Assembly (NCBI RefSeq): GCF_014648675.1
Contig: NZ_BMRO01000006.1
Location: 252,768-316,767, forward strand
DNA from: Actinomadura livida
GTDB lineage: Bacteria; Actinomycetota; Actinomycetes; Streptosporangiales; Streptosporangiaceae
Reading direction: 5' to 3'
Length of the DNA: 64,000 nt
Shown: positions 26,301 to 34,822 of the stretch, in pieces
Numbering within the stretch: position 1 is the first letter of the stretch
Layout of the letters: every line of letters begins with the position of its first letter
Translations under genes and position numbers: made by a program
The notes under the pieces: generated by a model
Told to the model about the DNA's origin: nothing
What the model saw: only the letters and a program-made list of their open reading frames with translations
Database searches by the model: none

Positions 26301-26975
26301 AACCTTACCCAGACGGCCCGCAACAAAAGGGCATATTTGGAAACTGATCTCCGATCAGGAAGAACCATTACAGACTTCACGAAAACCCCCACCCAACACA
26401 CGAGCCACCAGCAACCACACCCTGTGAAGGGATCCCCACCCAAATCGCCCTCGGCAAGGTGGCCCGATGTGGTCACAGCCCCAGGCACATCAGCACCACG
26501 TCGAGGCGAGCGCGGCCATGTCAGGTCGCTCCAGAAGAATCCGGCGAGGTCCGATGAATGCTGGGCGTGCCCGCGGTCCGCATTGTCGACTCACCCCGCC
26601 ACCTGACCAGTGGACCTGCGGACGCAACTTCGAACCCCGCTCGCCCCGAACCCTTAAATGTCACTCACGCCATTACTTCCCCCGCACAGCCCCGGGCCGT
26701 GACGGCCCCCTGGGCGGGGCCGCCCATCGCAAGCGGGCATTAGATGCGGATCCTGGTGGACCGCCGCCGGGCCCTGGGCGATGACCACACCCGGATGGTC
26801 GCCCAGCTGCATCTCCAACGACATATGGGCGAGTGTCCATGTGGCCGCTGTCCCAGATCTAGGGGGCATGGGCCGCCGCCACTTGCAGGGAATCGGTATC
26901 TGTGTATTCGACGTCCTCCATGAGGTGGAACGCGTGCATGCAAGGGCGCGTCCTGGAGTAGCGGGAGCGGTCCGC
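26301..26975. other. Intergenic region
   Basis: About 675 bp between two minus-strand units. The stretch 26320-26420 is AT-richer (GGGCATATTTGGAAACTGATC) and probably contains the promoter for the STAND ATPase gene. Nothing coding is supported. Confidence 0.5.
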
Positions 26976-28124
26976 TCACAGGCCCAGCGATCTGGAGATG
27001 ATGACCTTCATGACCTCGCTCGTGCCCGCGTAGATGCGGGTGACGCGGGCGTCGGCGTAGAGCCGGGCGATGGGGTGCTCGGTGACGTAGCCGTAGCCGC
27101 CGAAGAGCTGCAGGCAGCGGTCGACGGCCCGGGCCTGCATCTCGGTGCAGAACAGCTTGACCTTCGCAGCGTCGGCGCCGGACAGCCGGCGCCCGACGAG
27201 TTCGAGGACGGCACGGTCGAGCATCGCCTGTGCCGCTTCGATCTCGGCGGCCACAGCGGCGAGTTCGAACTTCGTGTTCTGGAACGACGCGACGGGGGCG
27301 CCGAAGGCCTTGCGCTCCTTGACGTACTCGATCGTGCTGTTCAGTGCGGAGCGGGCCTGGGCGACCGCCCCGACCGCCACGGTCATCCGCTCCTGGGGGA
27401 GGTTGCTGGTGAGGTACTCGAACGCCGCCCCCTCCTCACCGAGCCGGTTGGCCACCGGCACCCGCACGTCCTCGAAGGACAGCTCCACCGTGTCCTGTGC
27501 CTTGATGCCCAGCTTGTCCAGGACGCGTCCGCGGGTGAAGCCGGGCATGCCGTCCTCCACGACCAGCAGCGTGAGCCCGGCCCGCCGGTTCCCGGCGTCG
27601 CTCGACGTCCGCGCCACCACGATCACCAGGTCGGCCAGCAGCCCCCCGGTGATGAAGGTCTTGGCGCCGTTGAGGACGTAGTGGTCGCCGTCGCGCACGG
27701 CGGCGGTCCGGATCCCAGCGAGGTCGGAGCCGGTGCCCGGTTCGGTCATCGCGATGGCGGTGAGCAGAGTGCCCGCGGCGAGGCCGGTGAACCAGCGCTC
27801 GCGCTGCTGCTCGTCGGCGTAGGCGAGGAAGTACGGCAGGACGACCTCGAGCTGGGTGCGGACCGTGCCCAGGGTGACCAGAGCGCGGGCCGCCTCCTCC
27901 TGGAGGACGACGTTGTAACGGTAGTCGCCGCTACCCGCGCCCCCGTACCGCTCGGGGATGGCCATCCCCAGCAGTCCGAGCGAGCCCAGCTTCTCGAACA
28001 GCTCGCGGGGCATCCGCCCCGCCTTCTCCCAGTCGGCGTAGTGCGGGACGACCTCCTTGGCCACGACGTCGCGGACGACCGCGCGGAATGCCTCGTGGTC
28101 CTCGTCGAACAGATCCCGGTGCAC
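26976..28124 (-). CDS. Acyl-CoA dehydrogenase (short/branched-chain type), terminal gene of the catabolic operon
   Basis: 382 residues from a GTG at 28124 with ggggag upstream; the open frame extends back into the thiolase gene but homology starts at HRDLFDEDHEAFRAVVRD. Domains: N-terminal helical part, mid beta barrel with AIAMTEPGTGSDLAGI and YVLNGAKTFITGG, and C-terminal LFGGYGYVTEHPIARLYADARVTRIYAGTSEVMK, where the residues around IYAGTSE match the FAD-binding end of the family. It oxidises an acyl-CoA at C2-C3, passing electrons to ETF. It starts 10 bp after the thiolase stop. Of the four dehydrogenases here it looks the most like a conventional homotetrameric enzyme. Confidence 0.93.
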   Translation of the reverse strand: MHRDLFDEDHEAFRAVVRDVVAKEVVPHYADWEKAGRMPRELFEKLGSLGLLGMAIPERYGGAGSGDYRYNVVLQEEAARALVTLGTVRTQLEVVLPYFLAYADEQQRERWFTGLAAGTLLTAIAMTEPGTGSDLAGIRTAAVRDGDHYVLNGAKTFITGGLLADLVIVVARTSSDAGNRRAGLTLLVVEDGMPGFTRGRVLDKLGIKAQDTVELSFEDVRVPVANRLGEEGAAFEYLTSNLPQERMTVAVGAVAQARSALNSTIEYVKERKAFGAPVASFQNTKFELAAVAAEIEAAQAMLDRAVLELVGRRLSGADAAKVKLFCTEMQARAVDRCLQLFGGYGYVTEHPIARLYADARVTRIYAGTSEVMKVIISRSLGL

Positions 28125-28134
28125 GTCGTCTCCC

Positions 28135-29280
28135 CTAGGACGCCAGCTCGACGACGGTGGCGTTGGCGGTGCCGCCGCCCTCGCACATGGTCTGCAGGCC
28201 GTAACGGATCCCGCGCTCACGCATGTGGTGGATCATCCGGGTCATCAGCACCGCGCCGGACGCGCCCAGCGGGTGGCCCAGCGCTATCGCGCCCCCCAAG
28301 GGGTTGACCAGGGCGGGATCGGCGCCGGTTTCGGCGAGCCATGCGAGCGGCACCGGCGCGAACGCCTCGTTGACCTCGAAGACCCCGATGTCGGCCAGGG
28401 CCAGTCCAGCCTTGCGCAGCGCCTTCTCCGTGGCCGGGATGGGGCCGGTGAGCATGAGGACGGGGTCGGCGCCGACCACTGCGCCGGAGCGGTAGCGCGC
28501 CAGCGGCGCAAGGCCGAGCTCGCGTGCCTTCTCCGGGGTGGTCACCAGCAGCGCGGCGGCCCCGTCGGAGATCTGCGACGAGTTGCCGGCGTGGATCGTC
28601 CCGTCCTCGGTGAACGACGGCTTGAGCCTGCTCAGGGTCTCCACGCTGGTGCCGCGCCGGACGCCCTCGTCGGCGGTGACCGTGTGCTCACCGGTGTCCA
28701 CGGGCACCATCTGCGAGTCGAAGGCGCCCGCGTCCTGCGCGGCGGCCGCGCGCTCGTGTGACAGCGCGGCGAACTCGTCGAGTCGCGCCCTGGAGAAGTC
28801 CCATCTCCGGACGATCTTCTCGGCCGAGAGGCCCTGGTTGAACGAGAAGCCGTCGTAGCGCTCCAGCACCCGGGGGCCGTAGGGCATCCCGTCCATGCGC
28901 GAGGCTCCGAGGGGGACGCGGCTCATGATCTCGACCCCGCCCGCGACCACGACGTCCTGCTGCCCGGACATCACGGCCTGGGCGGCGAAGTCGAGCGCCT
29001 GCTGCGACGATCCGCACGCGCGGTTGACCGTGGTGCCGGGGATGCTCTCCGGCCAGCCGGCGGCGAGCACCGAGTAGCGCCCGATGTTGCTCGACTGGTC
29101 CCCCACCTGCCCGACGCAGCCCCAGACGACGTCGTCGACGACGTCGGGTTCCACTCCGGCGCGCTCCAGGAGCGCGTTGAGCACGAGACCGGACAGGTCG
29201 GCGGCGTGCCGTCCGGACAGCCCGCCGTTCCGCCTGCCCACCGGTGTGCGGACCGCTTCGACGATCAGTGCTTCACGCAT
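28135..29280 (-). CDS. Acetyl-CoA acetyltransferase / 3-ketoacyl-CoA thiolase
   Basis: 381 residues from the ATG at 29280, which overlaps the CoA-transferase stop (29273-29275). Thiolase motifs: NRACGSSQQALDFAAQAV with the nucleophilic Cys, NSSQISDGAAALLV, VNEAFAPVPLAW, NPLGGAIALGHPLGASGAVL and the C-terminal MCEGGGTANATVVE with the second Cys. It cleaves a 3-ketoacyl-CoA with CoA, the last beta-oxidation step. In this operon it would release acetyl- or propionyl-CoA from the chain shortened by the neighbouring dehydrogenases, hydratases and SDR. Confidence 0.95.
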   Translation of the reverse strand: MREALIVEAVRTPVGRRNGGLSGRHAADLSGLVLNALLERAGVEPDVVDDVVWGCVGQVGDQSSNIGRYSVLAAGWPESIPGTTVNRACGSSQQALDFAAQAVMSGQQDVVVAGGVEIMSRVPLGASRMDGMPYGPRVLERYDGFSFNQGLSAEKIVRRWDFSRARLDEFAALSHERAAAAQDAGAFDSQMVPVDTGEHTVTADEGVRRGTSVETLSRLKPSFTEDGTIHAGNSSQISDGAAALLVTTPEKARELGLAPLARYRSGAVVGADPVLMLTGPIPATEKALRKAGLALADIGVFEVNEAFAPVPLAWLAETGADPALVNPLGGAIALGHPLGASGAVLMTRMIHHMRERGIRYGLQTMCEGGGTANATVVELAS

Positions 29281-30520
29281 TGCTCGCGTCCCCATTCGAC
29301 TCGTTCCTGATCGGTCCGATGACGCCCTGCGTCCGAAGCCCGGCGATCTCGTCACGGCCCAGCCCCACCTCCGTGAGGACGGAGTCGGTGTGCTCGCCGA
29401 GGGAGGGCACGGCCCCCATCGGGGGCTCGTAGCCCGACAGGACCGGAGGCGGCAGCAGTGCCGTCGTCGGGCCGCCGGGCGTTTCGACGGGTCGCCAGCG
29501 GTCTCGGGCGGTGAGGTGGTGGTGTGCGACGACCTCCGTGGGGAGGTTGTAGCGGGAGTTGCCGATCCCGGCGGCGTCGGCGGCCCGCTGCACGTCGTCG
29601 ATGTCGTGCCGGGCGCACCAGGCGGCGATCTCCGCGTCCAGCTCCGCGCGGGCGGCGACGCGTCCGGGGTTCGTCCGGAGCCGTTCGTCGCCGGCCAGGT
29701 CCGGGCGCTGCAGGACGTCTCGCGCGAGTCGCCGCCACTCGTGGTCGTTCGTGGTTCCGAGGACGACCGTGCGGTCGTCGGCGGTGCGGTAGGCGCCGTA
29801 CGGCGCCACTGCCGGTGAGCCCATGCCGACCGGTTCCTGGTCCGTTCCGGTGTGCTGTGCGTGGGTGAGCGCGTATCCCATCAGCTCGGTCATGGTGTCG
29901 AACAGGCTGACCGCGGCGGTGGCGGGGCCGTCGCCGCGGCGGACGTCCCGGTCACGGTCGCGCAGCATCGCCAGGATCGACAAGGCCGCGTACAGGCCGG
30001 TGCACACGTCGGCCATGGGCGGGCCGGGCTTGGCGGGGCGGCCCGGGCGCCCGGTGATCGCGCACGCGCCCGCTTCGGCCTGGACGAGCAGGTCGTAGGC
30101 CCGCTTGTGGGACAGCGGGCCGCCCGCGCCGTACCCGTCGATCTCCACGGCGATCAGGCGGGGGTGCCGCCCGGCGAGGCCGGCGCGATCGATGCCGAGC
30201 CGGGTCGTGGCGCCCGGGGAGAGGTTGGAGACCAGGACGTCGGCGTGGTCGAGCAGGCGGTGCAGCACGGCCATCCCGGTGGCGCTCTTCACGTCGAGCG
30301 CCACGGACTCCTTGCCTCGGTTGACCCAGACGAAGTGCGCGGACAGGCCGTGGACGACATCGTCGAAGTACCGGGTGAAGTCGCCACCGCCGGGGTTCTC
30401 TATCTTGATGATCCGCGCGCCGAGGTCGCCGAGGGTGCGGGTGCACAGGGGTGCGGACACCGCCTGCTCCAGGGTGACGACCGTGATCCCGGTGAGCGGG
30501 CCCGCGGCGGAGCCGGGCAT
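29273..30520 (-). CDS. CoA transferase family III (CaiB/BaiF)
   Basis: 415 residues. It starts GITVVTLEQAVSAPLCTRTLGDLGARIIKIENPGGGDFTR, the family N-terminus, with SVALDVKSATG and NLSPGATTRLGID; the conserved catalytic Asp region is MADVCTGLYAA. These enzymes move CoA between carboxylates, or act as acyl-CoA racemases (Amacr). Its ATG abuts the SDR stop (TGA then ATG) and its end overlaps the thiolase start, so translation is coupled. Racemisation of a 2-methylacyl-CoA before dehydrogenation is an attractive alternative role. Confidence 0.92.
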   Translation of the reverse strand: MPGSAAGPLTGITVVTLEQAVSAPLCTRTLGDLGARIIKIENPGGGDFTRYFDDVVHGLSAHFVWVNRGKESVALDVKSATGMAVLHRLLDHADVLVSNLSPGATTRLGIDRAGLAGRHPRLIAVEIDGYGAGGPLSHKRAYDLLVQAEAGACAITGRPGRPAKPGPPMADVCTGLYAALSILAMLRDRDRDVRRGDGPATAAVSLFDTMTELMGYALTHAQHTGTDQEPVGMGSPAVAPYGAYRTADDRTVVLGTTNDHEWRRLARDVLQRPDLAGDERLRTNPGRVAARAELDAEIAAWCARHDIDDVQRAADAAGIGNSRYNLPTEVVAHHHLTARDRWRPVETPGGPTTALLPPPVLSGYEPPMGAVPSLGEHTDSVLTEVGLGRDEIAGLRTQGVIGPIRNESNGDASNA

Positions 30521-31285
30521 TCAGATCACCAGCCCGCCGTCGACGGGGAGCACCTGGCCGGTGACGAATGACGCGGCGTCGGAGGCGAGGAACACGAACG
30601 CCCCGGCGACCTCCTCCGGCTCGGCCCAGCGCCCCATCGGGATCCGGGCGAGCATGGTGGCGGCGAACTTCTCGTTGGTCCGGATGGTCTCGGTCATCGG
30701 TGTGGCGGCCAGCGGCGCCAGCGCGTTGACGGTGATCTTCTTCCTGGCCAGCTCGCGGGCCAGTGACTTGGTCAGGCCGACCACGCCTGCCTTGGCGGCG
30801 GAGTAGTTGACCTGGCCGAGCGTGCCGGTCAGCCCGGCCGACGACGTGACGTTGAGGATCCGGCCGGTGCCGTCGGCCGCCAGGTACGCCAGCGCGGCCT
30901 GCGAGCAGCGGAAGGCCCCCACGAGGTGGACGTCGATCAGCCGCTGCACCGACTCTTCGGTGGTGTCGGCGAACATCGCCGGAGCGGTCACGCCCGCGTT
31001 GTTCACCAGCACATGCAGCGTCCCGCCGGTCAGCGCCGCCGCACGTGCGGCCGCCGCGTCCGCCGCGGCCCGGTCCTGGACGTCCAAGGCGGCGCTGTCG
31101 GCGCGACCGCCGTCCGCCGTGATCCGCGCGGCGACTTCGGCCGCGGCGTCCGCGTCGGCGTCGGTGACCAGCACCGCCGCCCCGGCGCCCGCCAGGGCGC
31201 GCGCCACCGCGGCGCCGATCCCTCCGGCCGCACCGGTGACCAGCGCCGAGCGTCCCGTCAGGTCGAACAACCGGCTCGTGTCCAT
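30521..31285 (-). CDS. Short-chain dehydrogenase/reductase (3-hydroxyacyl-CoA dehydrogenase-like)
   Basis: 254 residues from the ATG at 31285. TGAAGGIGAAVARAL is the cofactor loop, NNAGVTAPAMF the strand-4 motif; the catalytic triad is Ser (NVTSSAGLTG), Tyr and Lys (VNYSAAKAG). D in TDADAD after strand 2 suggests NAD(H) preference. The start overlaps the upstream stop by one base (TGATG). In the operon it most likely oxidises a 3-hydroxyacyl-CoA before the thiolase. An open-frame extension to 31531 lies inside the upstream gene and is not used. Confidence 0.93.
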   Translation of the reverse strand: MDTSRLFDLTGRSALVTGAAGGIGAAVARALAGAGAAVLVTDADADAAAEVAARITADGGRADSAALDVQDRAAADAAAARAAALTGGTLHVLVNNAGVTAPAMFADTTEESVQRLIDVHLVGAFRCSQAALAYLAADGTGRILNVTSSAGLTGTLGQVNYSAAKAGVVGLTKSLARELARKKITVNALAPLAATPMTETIRTNEKFAATMLARIPMGRWAEPEEVAGAFVFLASDAASFVTGQVLPVDGGLVI

Positions 31286-32451
31286 CAGTAGCTCCTCGGC
31301 ATTCCCAGCACGTGCGACCCCAGGTAGTTGAGGACCATCTCCTGGCTGACCGGGGCGATCTTCATGAGGCGGGCCTCGCGGAAGTACCGCGCGACGTCGT
31401 ACTCCTCGGCGTAGCCCATCCCGCCGTGCGTCTGCAGCGCGCGGTCGGCCGCGCTGAACCCGGCGTCCGCGCACAGGTACTTGGCGGTGTTCGCCTCCCG
31501 CCCGCACGGCCTGCCGCCGTCGTAGAGCCACGTGGCCTTGCGCAGGACCAGTTCGGCGGCGTCCAGGCGGGCCAGGGCGTCGGCGAGTGGGAACTGGATG
31601 CCCTGGTTCATGCCGATCGGCCGGTCGAACACCTCCCGCTCGGTCCCGTACCTCGCCGCCTTCTCCAGGGCGACCCTGCCGATGCCGAGCGCCTCGGCGG
31701 CGATCAGCATCCGCTCGGGGTTGAGGCCGTCGAGCAGGTAGGTGAAGCCCCTGCCCTCTTCCCCGACCCGGTCTTCGACCGGGACGCGCAGGTCGTCGAT
31801 GAACAGCTCGTTGGAGCTGACGGCGTTGCGCCCCATCTTGCGGATGGGGCGGATGTCGACGTGGGCGCGGTCGAGGTCGGTGAGGAAGAGCGTCAGCCCG
31901 TCGGTCCTGCGGGCGGCCTCCTCCCGCCGGGTCGTCCGCGTCAGCAGGAGGATCTTCTCCGACTCCAGCGCCTTGGAGATCCAGACCTTGCGGCCGTTGA
32001 CGACGTAGGAATCACCGTCGCGGCGGGCGAAGGTCGTGATCCGGGTGGTGTCCAGGCCGGCGCCCGGCTCGGTCACCCCGAAGCAGACGTGGAGGTCACC
32101 GGAGACGATCCGCGGCAGGGTCCGCCGCTTCAGTTCGTCCGAGCCGTGCACGACCACGGGGTGCATCCCGAAGATCGAGAGGTGGATCGCGCTGGCGGCG
32201 TTCATCCCCCCGCCGGAGCGGGCGACCTCCTCCAGCAGGAGCGTCGCCTCGGTGATCCCGAGCCCGTGCCCGCCGTACTCCTCGGGGATGGTCAGCCCCA
32301 GCCAACCCCCGCGGGCGATGGCCTCGTAGAACTCGGCCGGGAACTCGTGCCCGCGGTCCTTCTCCCGCCAGTAGTGGTCGTCGAACCGGCGTACCAGGTC
32401 CGCGACTGACCGCCGGATGGTCTCTTGGTCCTCCGTCAGCGCGAAGTCCAC
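31285..32451 (-). CDS. Acyl-CoA dehydrogenase
   Basis: 388 residues from a GTG at 32451 preceded by a G-rich ribosome site (ggggagggggatcgccg). MDFALTEDQETIRRSVADLV is the usual N-terminus. Mid domain CFGVTEPGAGLDTTRI and YVVNGRKVWISKAL; C-terminal THGGMGYAEEYDVARYFREARLMKIAPVSQEMVLNYLG, a version of the family end. It overlaps the upstream dehydrogenase gene by 16 bp. Tightly coupled unlike dehydrogenases of this kind often form alpha2-beta2 complexes in actinomycete steroid or ring catabolism; here it could also be a stand-alone enzyme. Confidence 0.92.
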   Translation of the reverse strand: MDFALTEDQETIRRSVADLVRRFDDHYWREKDRGHEFPAEFYEAIARGGWLGLTIPEEYGGHGLGITEATLLLEEVARSGGGMNAASAIHLSIFGMHPVVVHGSDELKRRTLPRIVSGDLHVCFGVTEPGAGLDTTRITTFARRDGDSYVVNGRKVWISKALESEKILLLTRTTRREEAARRTDGLTLFLTDLDRAHVDIRPIRKMGRNAVSSNELFIDDLRVPVEDRVGEEGRGFTYLLDGLNPERMLIAAEALGIGRVALEKAARYGTEREVFDRPIGMNQGIQFPLADALARLDAAELVLRKATWLYDGGRPCGREANTAKYLCADAGFSAADRALQTHGGMGYAEEYDVARYFREARLMKIAPVSQEMVLNYLGSHVLGMPRSY

Positions 32452-33611
32452 CGGCGATCCCCCTCCCCCGCCGCGACGAGCTCGTGGGCTCCGCTCGCGA
32501 TGCGCGCGACGCGTGCCCGGTGGGCGTCGCAGGACCCGAAGATCGCTCGATTCAGCTTCGCCCGTTTCAGCCAGAGATGGAGGTCGAACTCCCACGTCAT
32601 CCCGATGCCGCCGTGGATCTGCAGGGCGGCACCGGCGGCGCGGGCGTAGGCGTCGGCGGCGCGGAACCTGGCCACCGAACTCCAGTAGGCGCGGCGCGGG
32701 CCGGTGCCGGCGATCTCCATGACCGCCGCGTCCGCCGCGACACGGGCGGTCTCGGCCTCTAGGAAGGCGTCCGCGCACATGTGCTTGACCGCCTGGAACG
32801 CGCCGATGGGACGCCCGAACTGCTCCCGCTCCTTCGCATGCTCCACCGCCATCTCGACGACGCGTCCGGCGCCGCCGACTCCGTCGAGGGCGATGCCGGT
32901 CGCCGCGCGCCACATCAGCGAGTCGACGAGCCGGGCCGCCTCCTCGCCCGCGGCCAGGCGCCACTGCTCCGCGACCGCACACCGGTCCAAATCGAGGCGG
33001 TAGAGGCGCCTGGTGCGGTCGTGCGTGGGGTTCCACTCCGGCTGCAAGGACGCTTCCTCGGCCGGAACAGCGAAGACGCAGGGACCGTCCGGCCCGTCCG
33101 CCGCGACGACGACGACGTCGGCCACACCCAGATCAGGCACGTCGGCCACGCACCCGGTGAGGTGGAGCACGGCGTCCGGGCCGGACTCCACCGCCCGGAC
33201 GGGGTACCGGGTCCGGCCATCGGCGATGACGGTGGGCAGGACGACCGCGCCGATCGCCTCACCGGAGAGCATCGTGTCCAGCCACCGCCCGGCGGGCGCC
33301 GAGTCCGGCGCGGCGGCCATCGCCGCGACGGCGAGGCTGTGCGGCAGGTACGGGCCCGGGGTCGCGCACCGGCCGATCTCGCGGAGCACGATCGAGGTCT
33401 CCAGGTAGGTTCCGCCCGCTCCCCCGGACTCCTCGGGCACCTCCAGACCGAACCAGCCGAGATCCGCGGCTTTCCGCCACAGCGCCTCATCGAACCCGTG
33501 CTCGGTGCCGCCGGACCGGCGCACCGCGTCGGGCCCGCTGTCGGCGTCCAGCATCTCCCGTACGACCTCCCGCAGCATCCGCTGTTCGCTCGTGAGCGAC
33601 ACGATCTGCAC
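32436..33611 (-). CDS. Acyl-CoA dehydrogenase family subunit (FadE-type, probable heteromeric partner)
   Basis: 391 residues, GTG start at 33611 with gaggagctg upstream. N-terminal SLTSEQRMLREVVREML and C-terminal ALQIHGGIGMTWEFDLHLWLKRAKL are typical of the smaller FadE subunits of Mycobacterium steroid side-chain degradation (FadE27/FadE29 type). The mid domain is divergent and lacks the clear TEPxxGSD segment of the neighbouring genes, suggesting incomplete FAD or substrate contacts of its own. Pairing with the dehydrogenase encoded just upstream (33626-34822) would follow the known alpha2-beta2 arrangement. Confidence 0.88.
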   Translation of the reverse strand: MQIVSLTSEQRMLREVVREMLDADSGPDAVRRSGGTEHGFDEALWRKAADLGWFGLEVPEESGGAGGTYLETSIVLREIGRCATPGPYLPHSLAVAAMAAAPDSAPAGRWLDTMLSGEAIGAVVLPTVIADGRTRYPVRAVESGPDAVLHLTGCVADVPDLGVADVVVVAADGPDGPCVFAVPAEEASLQPEWNPTHDRTRRLYRLDLDRCAVAEQWRLAAGEEAARLVDSLMWRAATGIALDGVGGAGRVVEMAVEHAKEREQFGRPIGAFQAVKHMCADAFLEAETARVAADAAVMEIAGTGPRRAYWSSVARFRAADAYARAAGAALQIHGGIGMTWEFDLHLWLKRAKLNRAIFGSCDAHRARVARIASGAHELVAAGEGDRRWTSR

Positions 33612-33625
33612 CCGGAATCAGCTCC

Positions 33626-34822
33626 TCAGCTCACGAGCGGGTCTCTCGGCAGCCCGAGCACCCGCTCCCCGATGATGTTGCGCTGGATCTGGTCGGTGCC
33701 TCCGGCGATCGTCCACACCCACGACTCGAGGTGCTCGACGAGCCAGTCGTGGGTGTCGAGGCCTCGCACGACCTTGCCGGGCTGCTCGTAGTGGCCCGCT
33801 GCGCCAGCCATGTCAAGGCCGAACTCGGACGTCCGCTGCATCAGCCCACTGAGGAAGAGCTTGATCAAGGACGCCTCCACACCGGGGGTCCCGGCCTCGA
33901 TGAACCGAGCGAGGGTCCCGTAGATGAGCTCGGCGAGGATCTCGACGTCGGCGTGCAGGTCCGCGTAGCGGCGGCCGACCGAGGACGTCGCGAAGTCGGC
34001 GCCTTCGTCTTCGGCCCGGCCGATCGCCAGCGGCAGCGCGGCGTCGAGCATCCGCCGCAGGCGCAGCGCGGTCGGCACCGCCAGCGGGCCGCGCTCGGAC
34101 GCGAGGGTCGTCTGGGCGACCCGCCAGCCGTCGTTCTCCCGCCCGACGAGGTTCGCCGCCGGGACGCTCACGCCGGTGAAGAAGATCTCGGCGAAGTCGT
34201 CGTCGACACCGGTGATCTGCTTGATCGGCCGGACCTCGATGCCGGGGCTGCTCAGGTCGACCAGGAAGTAGGAGAGGCCGCGGCGCTTGGGGGCGTCCGG
34301 GTCGGTGCGCGCCAGGAGGATCGCCCAGTCCGCGTGGGGGGCGCGCGTCGACCAGATCTTCTGCCCGTTGACGATGTACCGGTCGCCGTCGCGGGTCGCG
34401 GTGGTCCGCAGCGAGGCGAGGTCGGACCCGGCCTCGGGCTCCGAGAACGCCTGGGCCCACACCCGGTCGTGGGCGAGGATCGGCGGCAGGTGGGCGGCCG
34501 CCTGGTCGGGCGTGCCGTGCGCGGTGAGCGTGCTGTACACGTGGTTGTACGCGCACGAGAAGAGTCCCGGGTAGTCCGGGCAGTCGCCGAGGGCCACCTC
34601 CTCGTAGACCACCAGCTGCCGGGCGAGGCTCAGCCCGGGACCGCCGTGCTCCCGCGCCCAGTGCGGGGGTCCGTATCCGGCGTCCCGGAGCGCGCTCGCC
34701 CACCAGACGTAGAGTTCCCGCAGGTCGCCGCGGAGCCGGTCGCGCCAGTCCGCGGGCACCTCCCGCTCGATCCAGGACCGCAGACCGGCCCGGAAGTCGT
34801 CCAGCCCCGGTTCGTCGATCAT
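33626..34822 (-). CDS. Acyl-CoA dehydrogenase (FadE-type, probable large-pocket heteromer subunit)
   Basis: 398 residues from the ATG at 34822 (aaggagtccgaaa upstream), overlapping the ligase stop as ATGA. Domains: SWIEREVPADWRDRL at the N-terminus, AQAFSEPEAGSDLASLRTTA and YIVNGQKIWSTRAPHADWAI in the mid barrel, and C-terminal WTIAGGTDQIQRNIIGERVLGLPRDP, the canonical FadE end. This is the group used for bulky CoA esters such as steroid side chains. The next gene probably encodes its partner, 14 bp away. Confidence 0.93.
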   Translation of the reverse strand: MIDEPGLDDFRAGLRSWIEREVPADWRDRLRGDLRELYVWWASALRDAGYGPPHWAREHGGPGLSLARQLVVYEEVALGDCPDYPGLFSCAYNHVYSTLTAHGTPDQAAAHLPPILAHDRVWAQAFSEPEAGSDLASLRTTATRDGDRYIVNGQKIWSTRAPHADWAILLARTDPDAPKRRGLSYFLVDLSSPGIEVRPIKQITGVDDDFAEIFFTGVSVPAANLVGRENDGWRVAQTTLASERGPLAVPTALRLRRMLDAALPLAIGRAEDEGADFATSSVGRRYADLHADVEILAELIYGTLARFIEAGTPGVEASLIKLFLSGLMQRTSEFGLDMAGAAGHYEQPGKVVRGLDTHDWLVEHLESWVWTIAGGTDQIQRNIIGERVLGLPRDPLVS